Source: Helicobacter sp. MIT 21-1697
Lineage (GTDB): Bacteria > Campylobacterota > Campylobacteria > Campylobacterales > Helicobacteraceae
Length of the DNA: 64,000 bases
Direction of reading: 5' to 3'
Assembly (NCBI RefSeq): GCF_026241255.1
Contig: NZ_JAPHNC010000001.1
Span: 124,001-188,000, forward strand
Below the pieces are notes generated by a model, which made no database searches, was not told the origin of the DNA, and saw nothing but the letters and a program-made list of their open reading frames with translations. Positions 17,661 through 26,853 of this stretch are shown here, piece after piece; positions within the stretch are counted from its first letter, which is position 1; every line of letters starts with the position of its first letter. Position numbers and translations under genes: made by a program.

Positions 17661-18941
17661 ATGCAAGAGCATATACTCATCATCGGCAATGGAGGGCGTG
17701 AGTATGCCATAGGGCGAGTACTTAAAGAAGACAACAGAGTAAAGACTTTATATTTTGCCCCCGGCAATGGAGCAACGCACCTACTTGGCACAAATCTTAC
17801 CTACGCGTACCCACAAGAACTTTTAGAATCTATCACATTTCATCATATCACACTTGTTATCATAGGTCCTGAAGCACCTCTAGGTGAGGGATTAAGCGAT
17901 TATCTAAGAAGCCATAATGTGCGCGTTTTTGCCCCTTCAAAAGCAGCAGCTCGTTTAGAAACAAGCAAAGCATTTATGAAAGATTTTGTGAGTGCGGCTC
18001 ACATTCCCACAGCGCGTTATATGCAATCAAGCGACTTTCAAACACTTTGTGCGTTTATTGACACACTTACTCCCCCTATTGTGATAAAGGCTGATGGTTT
18101 GTGCGCGGGCAAAGGCGTGATTATTGCCCAAAGTTATGAGGAGGCAAAGCAGACTACTCAAGATATGCTCTCTGGCACAGCTTTTGGAGAGGCGGGAAAA
18201 TGTGTAGTTGTGGAGGAATTTTTAGAGGGCTATGAACTCTCTGTATTTGCTATTTGTGATGGAGAGGACTTTGTTATGCTTCCTGCTTGTCAAGATCACA
18301 AGCGCCTCCTGACAGGTGATAAGGGTCCAAATACAGGGGGTATGGGAGCTTATACGCCGACACCTCTATGTGATGAGAATCTAATGCGAAAGATTCGCCA
18401 AAATATTATAGCTCCTACACTGCAAGCAATGAAAAAACAGGGTACACCATTTGAAGGAGTGCTTTTTGGCGGGATTATGGTGGTAAAGAAAAATAATGAG
18501 CTAGAGCCTTATTTACTTGAATTTAATGTGCGATTTGGAGACCCTGAATGTGAAGTGCTTATGCCTTTGTTGCAAACGCCTTTGCTTGATATTATTACAT
18601 ATACTATTGAGCGCAGGATAAGAGAATTAAAATGTATCTTCAAGGAGCAATATGCTGTGGCAGTGGTAGCTTCATCAAAAGATTATCCTTATGTATCAAG
18701 CGCAAGTGTGCCAATTCGCATTCAAGCATTTGATGAAAGGCTAGGGCATATCGTGTATGCTGGAGTGAGCAGTGATTCACAAGGCGGACTTTTAGCAAGT
18801 GGCGGGCGAGTACTTTTAGCAGTAGGAATCGCCTCAAGTATTCAACAAGCGCGCAATAATGCTTATGAGATTCTCAAAAGTGTGTCTTTTGAGGGTATGC
18901 ACTTTCGTGAAGATATTGCTTATAGAGCTTTGGCACTATGA
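17661..18941 (+). CDS. purD: Phosphoribosylamine--glycine ligase PurD
   Basis: 426-residue ATP-grasp enzyme that makes glycinamide ribonucleotide, step two of purine synthesis. Seen: IIGNGGREYAI at the N-terminus, IIGPEAPLGEGLSD, the ATP-grasp segment KADGLCAGKGVIIA, the signature DHKRLLTGDKGPNTGGMGAYTP and the metal site LEFNVRFGDPECE. The length is normal. ATG follows AAGGAT. The gene overlaps the following RDD gene by four bases (ATGA). It begins the purD-RDD-lptD run. Confidence 0.95.
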   Translation: MQEHILIIGNGGREYAIGRVLKEDNRVKTLYFAPGNGATHLLGTNLTYAYPQELLESITFHHITLVIIGPEAPLGEGLSDYLRSHNVRVFAPSKAAARLETSKAFMKDFVSAAHIPTARYMQSSDFQTLCAFIDTLTPPIVIKADGLCAGKGVIIAQSYEEAKQTTQDMLSGTAFGEAGKCVVVEEFLEGYELSVFAICDGEDFVMLPACQDHKRLLTGDKGPNTGGMGAYTPTPLCDENLMRKIRQNIIAPTLQAMKKQGTPFEGVLFGGIMVVKKNNELEPYLLEFNVRFGDPECEVLMPLLQTPLLDIITYTIERRIRELKCIFKEQYAVAVVASSKDYPYVSSASVPIRIQAFDERLGHIVYAGVSSDSQGGLLASGGRVLLAVGIASSIQQARNNAYEILKSVSFEGMHFREDIAYRALAL

Positions 18942-19411
18942 ATACAGATGATAAAATTTTAGAACTCCTTGAGAGGGAAAATATCCAGCTTGCTGATAAA
19001 GCCTTGCGTTCTTTAGCGTGGTTTATAGATGTATTTTTGCTCTCTCTTATTTTTACTTTGATTCACACTGATACGCTTTCGCAAATGAGTGATACACAAG
19101 GAAATGTGAATTATACTACTTTAAGAGCCTTTGTTATGGCTTATATATGGCAGATATGGATTCTCAAAATTAGCTATGACACTCTTTTTGTGTATTTTTA
19201 TGGAGGGAGTATTGGTAAAATCTTGTGTAAAATACGCGTAGTAAGCGTGGATTTGCTTGATAAGCCAAATTTTATTTTTTCGCTCCTTCGCGCTTGTGCT
19301 AAATATATAGGCGAGAGTTTGCTTTTTATTACTTATGTGTTTGGCTTTGGCGATACACTTTTTCGCACTTTGCACGATAGATTGGCAAAGACTTTGGTGA
19401 TTGCATATTGA
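18938..19411 (+). CDS. RDD family membrane protein
   Basis: 157-residue inner-membrane protein with three predicted helices. The RSLAWFIDVFLLSLIF segment near residue 23 and the GGSIGKILCKIRVVS turn match the RDD family, named for conserved Arg-Asp-Asp positions. Function of the family is poorly defined; some members are proposed ion exchangers. It overlaps purD by four bases and lptD by four bases, so translation of all three appears coupled. Confidence 0.75.
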   Translation: MNTDDKILELLERENIQLADKALRSLAWFIDVFLLSLIFTLIHTDTLSQMSDTQGNVNYTTLRAFVMAYIWQIWILKISYDTLFVYFYGGSIGKILCKIRVVSVDLLDKPNFIFSLLRACAKYIGESLLFITYVFGFGDTLFRTLHDRLAKTLVIAY

Positions 19412-21621
19412 GAGCACATTTCATTGTAGGGTTGTTTTTTGCGTGCTTGGGTGCTTTTGTGCCTTTGTATGCGGAAAAAAAAGCAGATATGTTTGATTTA
19501 TCTGCTGATAATGTGAGTGCAAGTGGTGATATTATCACTGCAGAGGGTAATGCTTTTTTACTCTATGGTGATGCGTATATGGTGGCACAAAAGATTATTT
19601 ATGACAAACAGAGCAAAGAAGTGCATCTTGAAGGTGGTGCAAAAGTCTATCAAGGCAATGTTTTATATCTTGATGTAGAACGTGTGGATATAACTTTAGA
19701 TGATAAACATACGATTATGAGCAATCTTTATTTGCAAAGCACAATGGGCATTTGGATTATGGCAAAACAAGGTGAAGGACAAGATAATTATTATACTTTC
19801 AAAAAAGGAGTGATTTCAGGTTGCGATATCCAATATCCATTATGGCATTTAAATGTGAGTTCTGGTACATACAATGCGCAAAAAGAATATATGAGCGTAT
19901 GGAATCCAAGATTTTATATTGGGGCTTTGCCTGTGTTTTATTTTCCTTATTTTTTCGCTCCTACTGGCAATGTAAGAAAAAGCGGATTGCTCTCTCCTGA
20001 AATGTCTTTTAGCAATAAGCAGGGTTTTATGTATATGCAGCCTTTGTTTATTGCACCTTTTAATCGTTGGGATATGACACTTTCTCCACAAATAAGAACA
20101 CAACGCGGTTATGGTGGAGAGGTAGAGTTTCGTTTTGCAGATAAGGAAAATCATATCGCAACTTTTAAGGGACGATATTTTCAAAATAACGATGAATATA
20201 TGAGGAGCAATAACCTTAAGAATCAACATATTTATGGTGGAACTTTCCAATACAAAACACAAGATATTCTTACATCTCATAATGAATATGCAAGTGATGG
20301 ATTCTATACAGATATTACTTATATGAATGACCTTGAGTATATGCGATTAAAAAGCCTTAATGGAGCTTTTAATACGCGTCTATATGAATCGCGTATTAAT
20401 TATTTTATCAATACCAACAAGCATTATTTTGGCACTTATTTTAAATATTACCTTGACCTTTCTAAAGAAAACAATGTCAATACTTTTCAATCTTTGCCAC
20501 AAATACATTATCATCATTATACAGATTCTCTATTTTTTAGAAATCTCCTCTATACTTTTGATTTTCAGAGCAAATATGTTACTCGTGCTTCTGGTTATAA
20601 ATATTTTCAAAATACTTTCTCGCTACCCTTAGGTGTCGCATTTCCTTTTTTTAAAGATTATTTTTCCATAGGAGCAAATGTAGATATGTATGCTACTTCA
20701 GTTTTACTTGAAGATGCACAAAATATTACAGATGCTATGAGACAAACATTGGATAAAAATATCAATTATAGTGTCAGTAGCTATAATATTTCCCTTAACT
20801 CTGATATTGCTCGTCCTTATAAACATTTTTTTCATTCTATGCACTTTGAAGCACTTTTTAGCGGAGCATTATACAAATATACTTCTGATGCTATTGCCGA
20901 TGATAGATATGAGGCATACAATAAATTACTTGAAGAGAATAATCACAATCCTGAATCTTTAAAAATATATTGGAATCCAAGCGATATTGTTGATATTGTG
21001 AAAAACAAACACAAAGTAGATTTAAAACTTTCGCAGTATTTTTATGGCAAAAATGGTAAAGAATTGTTTTATTGGCGGATATATCAGCGACTTTTTATCA
21101 ACGATAATTTTTTAACAAGAAATCAAGTGTTGCGTAATGAACTCGGGTTTTCACCTATTGGGGGATTGAATCTAAGTGCTTCAACATTTTATTCTTATTC
21201 GCGCAATACTTTTAGTGAAGCATCAGTAAATGCCTCATTTAATAAATGGGGGTTAGATTCTAATCTGACTTTTTATTTCAAACTTGACCCATTATATCTT
21301 TCATCAGGTTTATATTCCCAACAAGAGAATAATAGCAACAATACAGGCTTTCTTCGCGGCAATTTGGGCTATGATTTTGGATATTTTTATTTAAATACAA
21401 ATGTAGGTTATGATGTAGGACTTGGGTATTTAAAGGATTGGTATGTTACAATTTCTAAAGATATTCGTTGTTTTGGCATAGGATTAAAAATTGCTCAAGA
21501 TGTGCGTCCTACCTTGACAGCCGATAATCAGATTACACCTATTACAAATCAATATGTTAAGCTTGAATTTCGTTTTGTGCCCTTGAGTAGCATTGGCGCA
21601 ACTTATAGATTCAAAGAATAA
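19408..21621 (+). CDS. lptD: LPS-assembly protein LptD
   Basis: 737-residue outer-membrane protein that inserts LPS into the outer leaflet. It has a signal peptide (MRAHFIVGLFFACLGAFVPLYA), an OstA/LptA-like N-terminal domain (residues about 30-130, with DLSADNVSASGDIITAEGNAFLLYGD), and a large barrel domain rich in Tyr and Phe to the C-terminus. The start is TTG at 19408, which overlaps the RDD gene stop (TTGA); no ATG exists ahead of the signal peptide. It is the outer-membrane partner of the LptF/G permease at 14 kb. The usual disulfide cysteines are few here, as in other Campylobacterota. Confidence 0.9.
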   Translation: MRAHFIVGLFFACLGAFVPLYAEKKADMFDLSADNVSASGDIITAEGNAFLLYGDAYMVAQKIIYDKQSKEVHLEGGAKVYQGNVLYLDVERVDITLDDKHTIMSNLYLQSTMGIWIMAKQGEGQDNYYTFKKGVISGCDIQYPLWHLNVSSGTYNAQKEYMSVWNPRFYIGALPVFYFPYFFAPTGNVRKSGLLSPEMSFSNKQGFMYMQPLFIAPFNRWDMTLSPQIRTQRGYGGEVEFRFADKENHIATFKGRYFQNNDEYMRSNNLKNQHIYGGTFQYKTQDILTSHNEYASDGFYTDITYMNDLEYMRLKSLNGAFNTRLYESRINYFINTNKHYFGTYFKYYLDLSKENNVNTFQSLPQIHYHHYTDSLFFRNLLYTFDFQSKYVTRASGYKYFQNTFSLPLGVAFPFFKDYFSIGANVDMYATSVLLEDAQNITDAMRQTLDKNINYSVSSYNISLNSDIARPYKHFFHSMHFEALFSGALYKYTSDAIADDRYEAYNKLLEENNHNPESLKIYWNPSDIVDIVKNKHKVDLKLSQYFYGKNGKELFYWRIYQRLFINDNFLTRNQVLRNELGFSPIGGLNLSASTFYSYSRNTFSEASVNASFNKWGLDSNLTFYFKLDPLYLSSGLYSQQENNSNNTGFLRGNLGYDFGYFYLNTNVGYDVGLGYLKDWYVTISKDIRCFGIGLKIAQDVRPTLTADNQITPITNQYVKLEFRFVPLSSIGATYRFKE

Positions 21622-21634
21622 AGAGAGGTTAAGA

Positions 21635-22300
21635 ATGCAAAATGTTGTATTTGAGCACACAGAAGATGCCTTAAAACCTTTGCTTGATGCGATAAATATC
21701 AAAAGTCTTCCCTTATCTAATGCGATTTTAATAAGCATAGGGCGTGAAGGAGTGATACTTGCGCATACGCTTGCTCAAAAACTAAAGATTCCAATGGAAT
21801 TTCTTTTTACTCAAACTATTGCCTCTCCGCTTAATCCAGAATGTCCTATTGCTGTGGTAAGTGAAGATATGGAAATGTTGATTAATGAAAATTTAGTCAA
21901 TGCTTTTGATATTAGCCCTGATTATGTTTATAATGAAGCACAAAGACAATATGAAGAGGTTATCTTGCCTTCTTTATATCAATTCAAAAAAGGTGAAGGT
22001 TTGGAATCGTTGAAAGGTAAAGATGTGCTACTCTTTGATATTGGTATAGAGACGGGTTTGCGTATGGGTGTAGCAATTAAGACTTGTATGAATATGAAAG
22101 CAAAAAGTCTTTGTGTCATTGCACCTGTAATGCCAAAGAGTGTTTATGATTTTTTATGTGAGATTTGCGATGATGTCTGTTGTCCTTATCCTCTTGAAAA
22201 TTATGTAAGCACTTCACATTATTTTCCGCATTTAAATATGCTTGATGATGAAGCATTTGAGGAAGCATTAAACCAAACTACAACACAAAAGGATACATAA
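21635..22300 (+). CDS. Phosphoribosyltransferase-like protein
   Basis: 221-residue protein with a type I phosphoribosyltransferase-like fold: ISIGREGVILAHTLAQKL resembles the loop that opens the domain, and KGKDVLLFDIGIETGLRMGVAIKT occupies the place of the PRPP motif, although the usual DD(x)xxTG acid pair is altered to DIGIETG. The catalytic role is therefore uncertain. Its place between lptD and pnp is as I recall for HP1214 in H. pylori. ATG at 21635 has AAGAGAGG six bases upstream. The stop overlaps the pnp start. Confidence 0.6.
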   Translation: MQNVVFEHTEDALKPLLDAINIKSLPLSNAILISIGREGVILAHTLAQKLKIPMEFLFTQTIASPLNPECPIAVVSEDMEMLINENLVNAFDISPDYVYNEAQRQYEEVILPSLYQFKKGEGLESLKGKDVLLFDIGIETGLRMGVAIKTCMNMKAKSLCVIAPVMPKSVYDFLCEICDDVCCPYPLENYVSTSHYFPHLNMLDDEAFEEALNQTTTQKDT

Positions 22301-24438
22301 TGCAACGTATTGAACTTGAATTTGACAATCTTAGCGAGCAATATAGTTTTAATTATGTTGCACAAGCTGCAAATGGGGGCATACTTTATCAAAATGGAGG
22401 AAGTGTGCTTTTAGCAACTATCTGCACACAAGAGAATGAAAAGTATGATGATGAGTTTTTGCCTTTGAGTGTGCAATATATTGAAAAAACTTACGCAAAT
22501 AATAAATTTCCATCTGGTTTTATAAAGCGTGAGGGCAAACCAAGCGAGTTTGAGATTCTTACTTCAAGGCTTATTGACCGCACTTTGCGTCCGCTTTTTC
22601 CTAAGGGCTATACTTATACGACTTCTATTGTCGTTATGGTTTTAAGTTATGATGGCAAAAGTGATTTGCAGCTTAATGCCCTTAATGCTGCTGCGTGCGC
22701 ACTTTATGTATCAGATTTGCCACTGCAGAGTTTGCGTGATAAGGCAGTATCAGGGGTGCGTATTGGGCGTAAAGATGGGCATTTTATTATTAACCCCACA
22801 ATGGAACAACTAGGTGAGAGTGAGCTTGATTTATTTGTTTCAGGGCGGGGCGATGAGCTTCTTATGATTGAAATGAAAAGCATAAGAACTGCAAGCGGAG
22901 CAAATGAATTAAGCGAAGAGCATTTGCTTGAGGCTCTTGAATATGCTAAAAATTATCTTAAAAATGCTACACAAACCTATCATCAGCATTTTGCTCCTTA
23001 TAAAAAACCGCCTTTTGCCTTTGAATCACCCAACAATGAGCTTGATGAGCAGCTATTACATATTATTCAAACGCGTTATCACACTTCTATTACAGAGGCT
23101 CTTACACATATGGCAAAATCTGAACGCCACACTCAACTTAAGGCACTGATAAGGCAAGTTGTGCGTGAATGTGAGATTGAAGATGAAAAAAAGGTGCAAG
23201 AGCACATTATGGCATATAAGAAAAAGCTTGTGCGTGAGATGATTTTACAATCTCGCATTCGTGCTGATGGACGCGGACTTAAAGATGTGCGCCCTATCAG
23301 CATTCAAACAAATATTTTGCCATTTGCGCACGGAAGTGTGCTTTTTACGCGAGGACAAACTCAAGCACTTGTGAGTGCTACCATTGGTGGGGATAATGAC
23401 GCACAAAATTACGAAATGCTTGGGAGCAAAAATGCACTCAAAAAGCGATTTTTATTTCATTATAATTTCCCTAGTTTTAGTGTAGGTGAAGCAAGTATGA
23501 TAGGTTCTGTTGGGCGCAGAGAGTTAGGACACGGCAATTTAGCTAAACGCGCTTTGCAATCAAGCGTACAAGAGCAGGATAAAACAATTCGCCTTGTTTC
23601 AGAGATTTTAGAATCTAATGGCTCAAGCTCAATGGCAAGTGTATGCGGTGGCTCTTTGGCATTATGTGCGTGTGGCATACAAGTAGAATCTTTGATTGCA
23701 GGTGTGGCAATGGGGCTTGTTACACAAGATGAGCAATATGCAATTTTGACAGATATTAGTGGATTAGAAGATCACGATGGTGATATGGACTTTAAGGTAG
23801 CTGGGGGATATAAAGGTATTAGTGCGATGCAAATGGATATTAAACTTGGCGGGGTTACACAAGAGATTCTCTCTCAAGCACTCTTTCAAGCAAAAGAGGC
23901 AAGGCAGCAGATTTTGGCAATTATGGAAGAAGCTCGCGCAAAGATTGTCCTCAATGATGCAATTTTGCCAAAAAGCGAGAGTTTTATGATTCCTCCGCAC
24001 AAGATAGTTGAGGTTATTGGCACTGGTGGGAGGGTAATAAAAGATATTATTGAGCGATTTGGAGTAAGCATTGATTTGGTGCGTGAGAGTGGTATGGTGA
24101 GCGTGAGCGGGAGTAATGTAGAGAATCTCCAAGGGGCAAAAGCTTTTATTTTGCAGCTTGTGGAAAGCACAGGAGCAAAGAAAGAATATGAAAAAGTAGA
24201 TTGGGAAAGTTATATGGTAGGTGAGCGATTTGTAGGCAAAATTAAAAAAATTGTTGATTTTGGTATATTTGTTGAGCTGCCACGTGGGGGCGATGGGCTT
24301 ATTCATATCAGCAAAATCACAAAAGATAGGACACAACATTTAAGTGAGATTTTCCATAATGTAAGTGAGCTAGAATGTGAGATTCTCTCACAAAATAAGA
24401 ACAAAGTAGAGCTAGGGCTTGTTGAATCTAGCAATTAA
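22300..24438 (+). CDS. pnp: Polyribonucleotide nucleotidyltransferase (PNPase)
   Basis: 712-residue exoribonuclease that degrades RNA from the 3' end with phosphate. Two RNase PH domains are visible, the first with RLIDRTLRPLFPKGY and the second with SDGSSSMASV-type sequence (ILESNGSSSMASVCGGSLAL) and the catalytic TDISGLEDHDGDMDFKVAG. A KH domain (VIGTGGRVIKDI) and an S1 domain (GKIKKIVDFGIFVEL) follow. ATG at 22300 overlaps the preceding stop. Together with RNase Y and RppH, also in this window, it belongs to the RNA decay machinery. Confidence 0.95.
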   Translation: MQRIELEFDNLSEQYSFNYVAQAANGGILYQNGGSVLLATICTQENEKYDDEFLPLSVQYIEKTYANNKFPSGFIKREGKPSEFEILTSRLIDRTLRPLFPKGYTYTTSIVVMVLSYDGKSDLQLNALNAAACALYVSDLPLQSLRDKAVSGVRIGRKDGHFIINPTMEQLGESELDLFVSGRGDELLMIEMKSIRTASGANELSEEHLLEALEYAKNYLKNATQTYHQHFAPYKKPPFAFESPNNELDEQLLHIIQTRYHTSITEALTHMAKSERHTQLKALIRQVVRECEIEDEKKVQEHIMAYKKKLVREMILQSRIRADGRGLKDVRPISIQTNILPFAHGSVLFTRGQTQALVSATIGGDNDAQNYEMLGSKNALKKRFLFHYNFPSFSVGEASMIGSVGRRELGHGNLAKRALQSSVQEQDKTIRLVSEILESNGSSSMASVCGGSLALCACGIQVESLIAGVAMGLVTQDEQYAILTDISGLEDHDGDMDFKVAGGYKGISAMQMDIKLGGVTQEILSQALFQAKEARQQILAIMEEARAKIVLNDAILPKSESFMIPPHKIVEVIGTGGRVIKDIIERFGVSIDLVRESGMVSVSGSNVENLQGAKAFILQLVESTGAKKEYEKVDWESYMVGERFVGKIKKIVDFGIFVELPRGGDGLIHISKITKDRTQHLSEIFHNVSELECEILSQNKNKVELGLVESSN

Positions 24439-24535
24439 TGTTTTTTTTATTAAATCTTAGGCATAATCTAGCCTCCAAAGTATCAAGTAGGGGAATGAAT
24501 CCGAACGGGCTTTGAGATAAAAAACGAGGTGTAAA

Positions 24536-24847
24536 ATGAAATTTTTGGCTCTTTTATGTTTAGGAATGGTAGGCTTTGCCTTTGGTGCAGAAGTAAGCGG
24601 ATTAGATATGATTAAATCATATTCAGTCGCTGGTGCTGTTATTGGTCTGGGTATAGCAGCGCTTGGTGGTGCTATTGGTATGGGACACGCTGCTGCTGCG
24701 ACAATTTCAGGAACAGCGCGTAATCCCGGAATCAGCGGTAAATTGCTCGGAACAATGTTTATTGCACTTGCTTTGATTGAAGCACAAGTAATTTATACAT
24801 TGGTTTTAGCTCTTATTGCTCTTTACGCTAATCCTTTTCTTTCTTAA
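24536..24847 (+). CDS. atpE: ATP synthase F0 subunit c
   Basis: 103-residue proteolipid with an N-terminal hydrophobic extension that may act as a signal sequence and the two-helix hairpin of the c-ring. Helix 1 has the glycine-rich GLGIAALGGAIGMG, the polar loop has ARNPG, and helix 2 carries the ion-binding carboxylate in ALALIEAQVIYTLV. Glutamate rather than aspartate is found there, as in many bacteria. ATG follows CGAGG. The remaining atp genes are not in the window, as expected when atpE is separate in this group. Confidence 0.93.
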   Translation: MKFLALLCLGMVGFAFGAEVSGLDMIKSYSVAGAVIGLGIAALGGAIGMGHAAAATISGTARNPGISGKLLGTMFIALALIEAQVIYTLVLALIALYANPFLS

Positions 24848-24854
24848 TTGATTT

Positions 24855-24874
24855 CTCCCCATAGCGGGGAGTTT
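24855..24874 (+). terminator. possible terminator after atpE
   Basis: CTCCCC (24855-24860) and GGGGAG (24866-24871) form a six-pair G+C hairpin with a five-base loop, followed by TTT. It lies between atpE and the tRNA-Leu gene. The U tract is short, so termination may be partial. Confidence 0.45.
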
Positions 24875-24959
24875 GCGCTGGTGGTGGAATTGGTAGACAC
24901 ACCATCTTGAGGGGGTGGCGGGGCGACCCGTGCGAGTTCAAGTCTCGCTCAGCGCACCA
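24875..24959 (+). tRNA. tRNA-Leu (anticodon GAG)
   Basis: Class II tRNA with acceptor stem GCGCTGG pairing to TCAGCGC (one G-U pair) and encoded CCA. The anticodon stem CCATC/GGTGG encloses loop TTGAGGG, giving GAG for CUC/CUU leucine codons. The D-arm and T-arm (GTTCAAGTC) are canonical. Confidence 0.93.
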
Positions 24960-25013
24960 TACTTCTATAATAGAATCCAATTTATCCCATAGTTTGGAAT
25001 CTTTATAACTTAC

Positions 25014-25100
25014 GCCGGAGTGGTGAAACTGGTAGACGCGCTAGACTCAAAATCTAGTAGGGGCGACCCTGTGTCGGTTCGAGTCCGACCTTCGGCACCA
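25014..25100 (+). tRNA. tRNA-Leu (anticodon CAA)
   Basis: Class II tRNA; acceptor stem GCCGGAG pairs with CTTCGGC with one G-U pair, and CCA is encoded. The anticodon arm CTAGA-CTCAAAA-TCTAG gives CAA for UUG codons. It is 54 bases after tRNA-Leu(GAG). Nothing suggests an integrated element at its 3' end within the window. Confidence 0.95.
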
Positions 25101-25161
25101 TTTTACAGAATCAAAGCCCCTTTATGTGTGCAAAGTTTCAAGTTTGAGAATCGCTTAAGTT

Positions 25162-26740
25162 TCACTCCTCACACATTCTCTCAAATTCTTGATAATATTT
25201 CCACGATTCCACAATATCAGGACGCTCTTTTTTAATATACGCCAAATGCTCATCTAAGATATGTTTAAATCTTATCCTTAAATCTTTATGTTCTCTTAAA
25301 TACTCTAGCACTTGAGATTCTGTAATTTTCTTTGTATCCTCTATGTTTTTTTGCTCTTGTAATCTTTGAATAAATCTTAAAAGATAATCTTTAACTTCCT
25401 CTAATATCTTTGTATCTTGTTTTAGAATCTCAAAGTCTTTTTTATTTGCACATACAATGATTCTGTCATAAAAGCAATCTTGGTTAAAAAGAAAGGGAGT
25501 GAGGTTTTGATACACTTTGTCATCTTTATACACTTTATCCATAAGATAAATATATATATTTTTCTTTTTGGATTTGATAAAAAGACTTAAGGGGAGTAGT
25601 GCATTATATTGTGAAATATTTTCTTTAAACCTCTCCCTCTCCTCTTCTTTTGGTGCAGGGAATCCTAAGCTTTGAGATAATCTTTTTATTGTTTCAAAGG
25701 CTCTCTCTCCTACAATTTCAGACATATCTATAATAATAGAATCTTGAAGATTAATCAAAGCATTTTTGAGTTGGGTGTCGTGGAAACACATATATTTAAA
25801 ATTTATCCAATATTCACTTAGCTCAAGTGGAGGATATTTAGCACCATTGCCATATTGCACGAGATTTTGACAGATTTCATCAGGGTTTGTTAATAAAGTA
25901 ATAGTGCGACATTGTTTATTTGTGGCTCTTTTTACTCCCATATAATGCTTTAACATACTTATAGGGTCTCGCACCAAATTTAATGAAGGCACATTAGAAA
26001 TCAAAGCATAAAATTTCTCATCTTCAATATAGATTCTTATAGCAAGATAAATATATTTTCTTTGCTCATTATAATGATTGATTATTTGTTTAAAATATCC
26101 TTTATATATGTTAGCTCCCCCTCGCTCATAGCAACAACTACTCATTCCACAATAGTTTAAGAATGTATGTAATCCTGTATTTCCCGTGCCGTGACTTCCC
26201 CAATATACAAATTGATAATACGGAGGCAGAGGCAAGTTCAAATCCCAAGCAATTTGTGCAGAGAGATTGTTATAGCTTAGATTGGGATAGGGTTGTATCT
26301 CCACTATACTTTTGGATTCTAAACTTTCTTGTTCTTTGTTCTTAGAATTTCTTGCACTCAATCTTTTAGGATTTAGCATTGGGGGATAAGGGTGATTTGT
26401 TTCAAGGTATTGCTCTTTAAACTCAATGGATTCTATCCAAGAGTTAATCTCCTCATAATATTGAGAGATAAAAACTAAAGTTGGATTATGAGTAGTTACA
26501 ATATGAAATCTCTTTAGAATCTTATACACACCAAATTTATGAGGATTATGAGATATAAAGATAAGAAAGAGCATTTCTACCTTTTGAAAGAAATGTTGAT
26601 AGAAAGCAGTTTGTTGAAAAGCTCTTTTTTTCTTTCCTAAATTATAAACAAGAGCAAATCTTAAGCCTTTTGCTTTAAAAATGCGTATTGTTTTGGAACG
26701 ATTATATGCCCCCCCCCCCATTCATTGCAAATAGATTCAT
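25162..26740 (-). pseudogene. Phase-variable DUF2972-like protein, out of frame here
   Basis: Large accessory gene on the minus strand. The best start is ATG 26740, with GGGGGA seven bases upstream, giving MNLFAMN before a G11 tract (26709-26719). With eleven G this frame stops a few codons later, whereas the long frame (519 codons to 25162) begins only at an ATG abutting the tract; ten or thirteen G would join them into about 525 residues. The N-terminal GGGAYNRSKTIRIFKAKG and the GSHGTGNTGLHTFLNYCG loop recall the DUF2972 family of Helicobacter and Campylobacter, found among polysaccharide genes. The GSHGTGNTG loop may bind nucleotide or PAPS. Function is unknown. Divergent or isolated from neighbours; no partner gene. 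Confidence 0.65.
26709..26719 (-). repeat. G11 homopolymer (C11 on plus strand), phase-variation tract
   Basis: Eleven C on the plus strand directly after the start region of the DUF2972-like gene. The count decides whether the ATG at 26740 reads into the long frame. Confidence 0.9.
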
Positions 26741-26785
26741 AAAATTATCCCCCAAAAAATTATCCCCCAAATCCCCCAATTTTTG
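26741..26785 (-). repeat. three direct copies of a TTGGGGGAT unit upstream of the DUF2972-like gene
   Basis: On the minus strand, TTGGGGGAT occurs three times in about 40 bases, twice followed by AATTTT. The copy nearest the gene supplies its ribosome site (GGGGGA). The repeats lie in the leader or promoter of a switchable gene and look like tandem duplications. Confidence 0.6.
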
Positions 26786-26853
26786 TAGGGTAAAATTATA
26801 GCATTTTTTTACAAAAATCAAAATTTTGTCATTGTATCAATAATTTGACAATT

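Noticed and set aside
25020-25235. 71-residue plus-strand reading frame
   Set aside because: It begins inside tRNA-Leu(CAA) and its product is a translation of tRNA sequence and the tail of the DUF2972-like gene.
25014-26740. Genomic island inserted at tRNA-Leu(CAA)
   Set aside because: No integrase, no repeat of the tRNA 3' end seen beyond the DUF2972-like gene, and radA follows directly.
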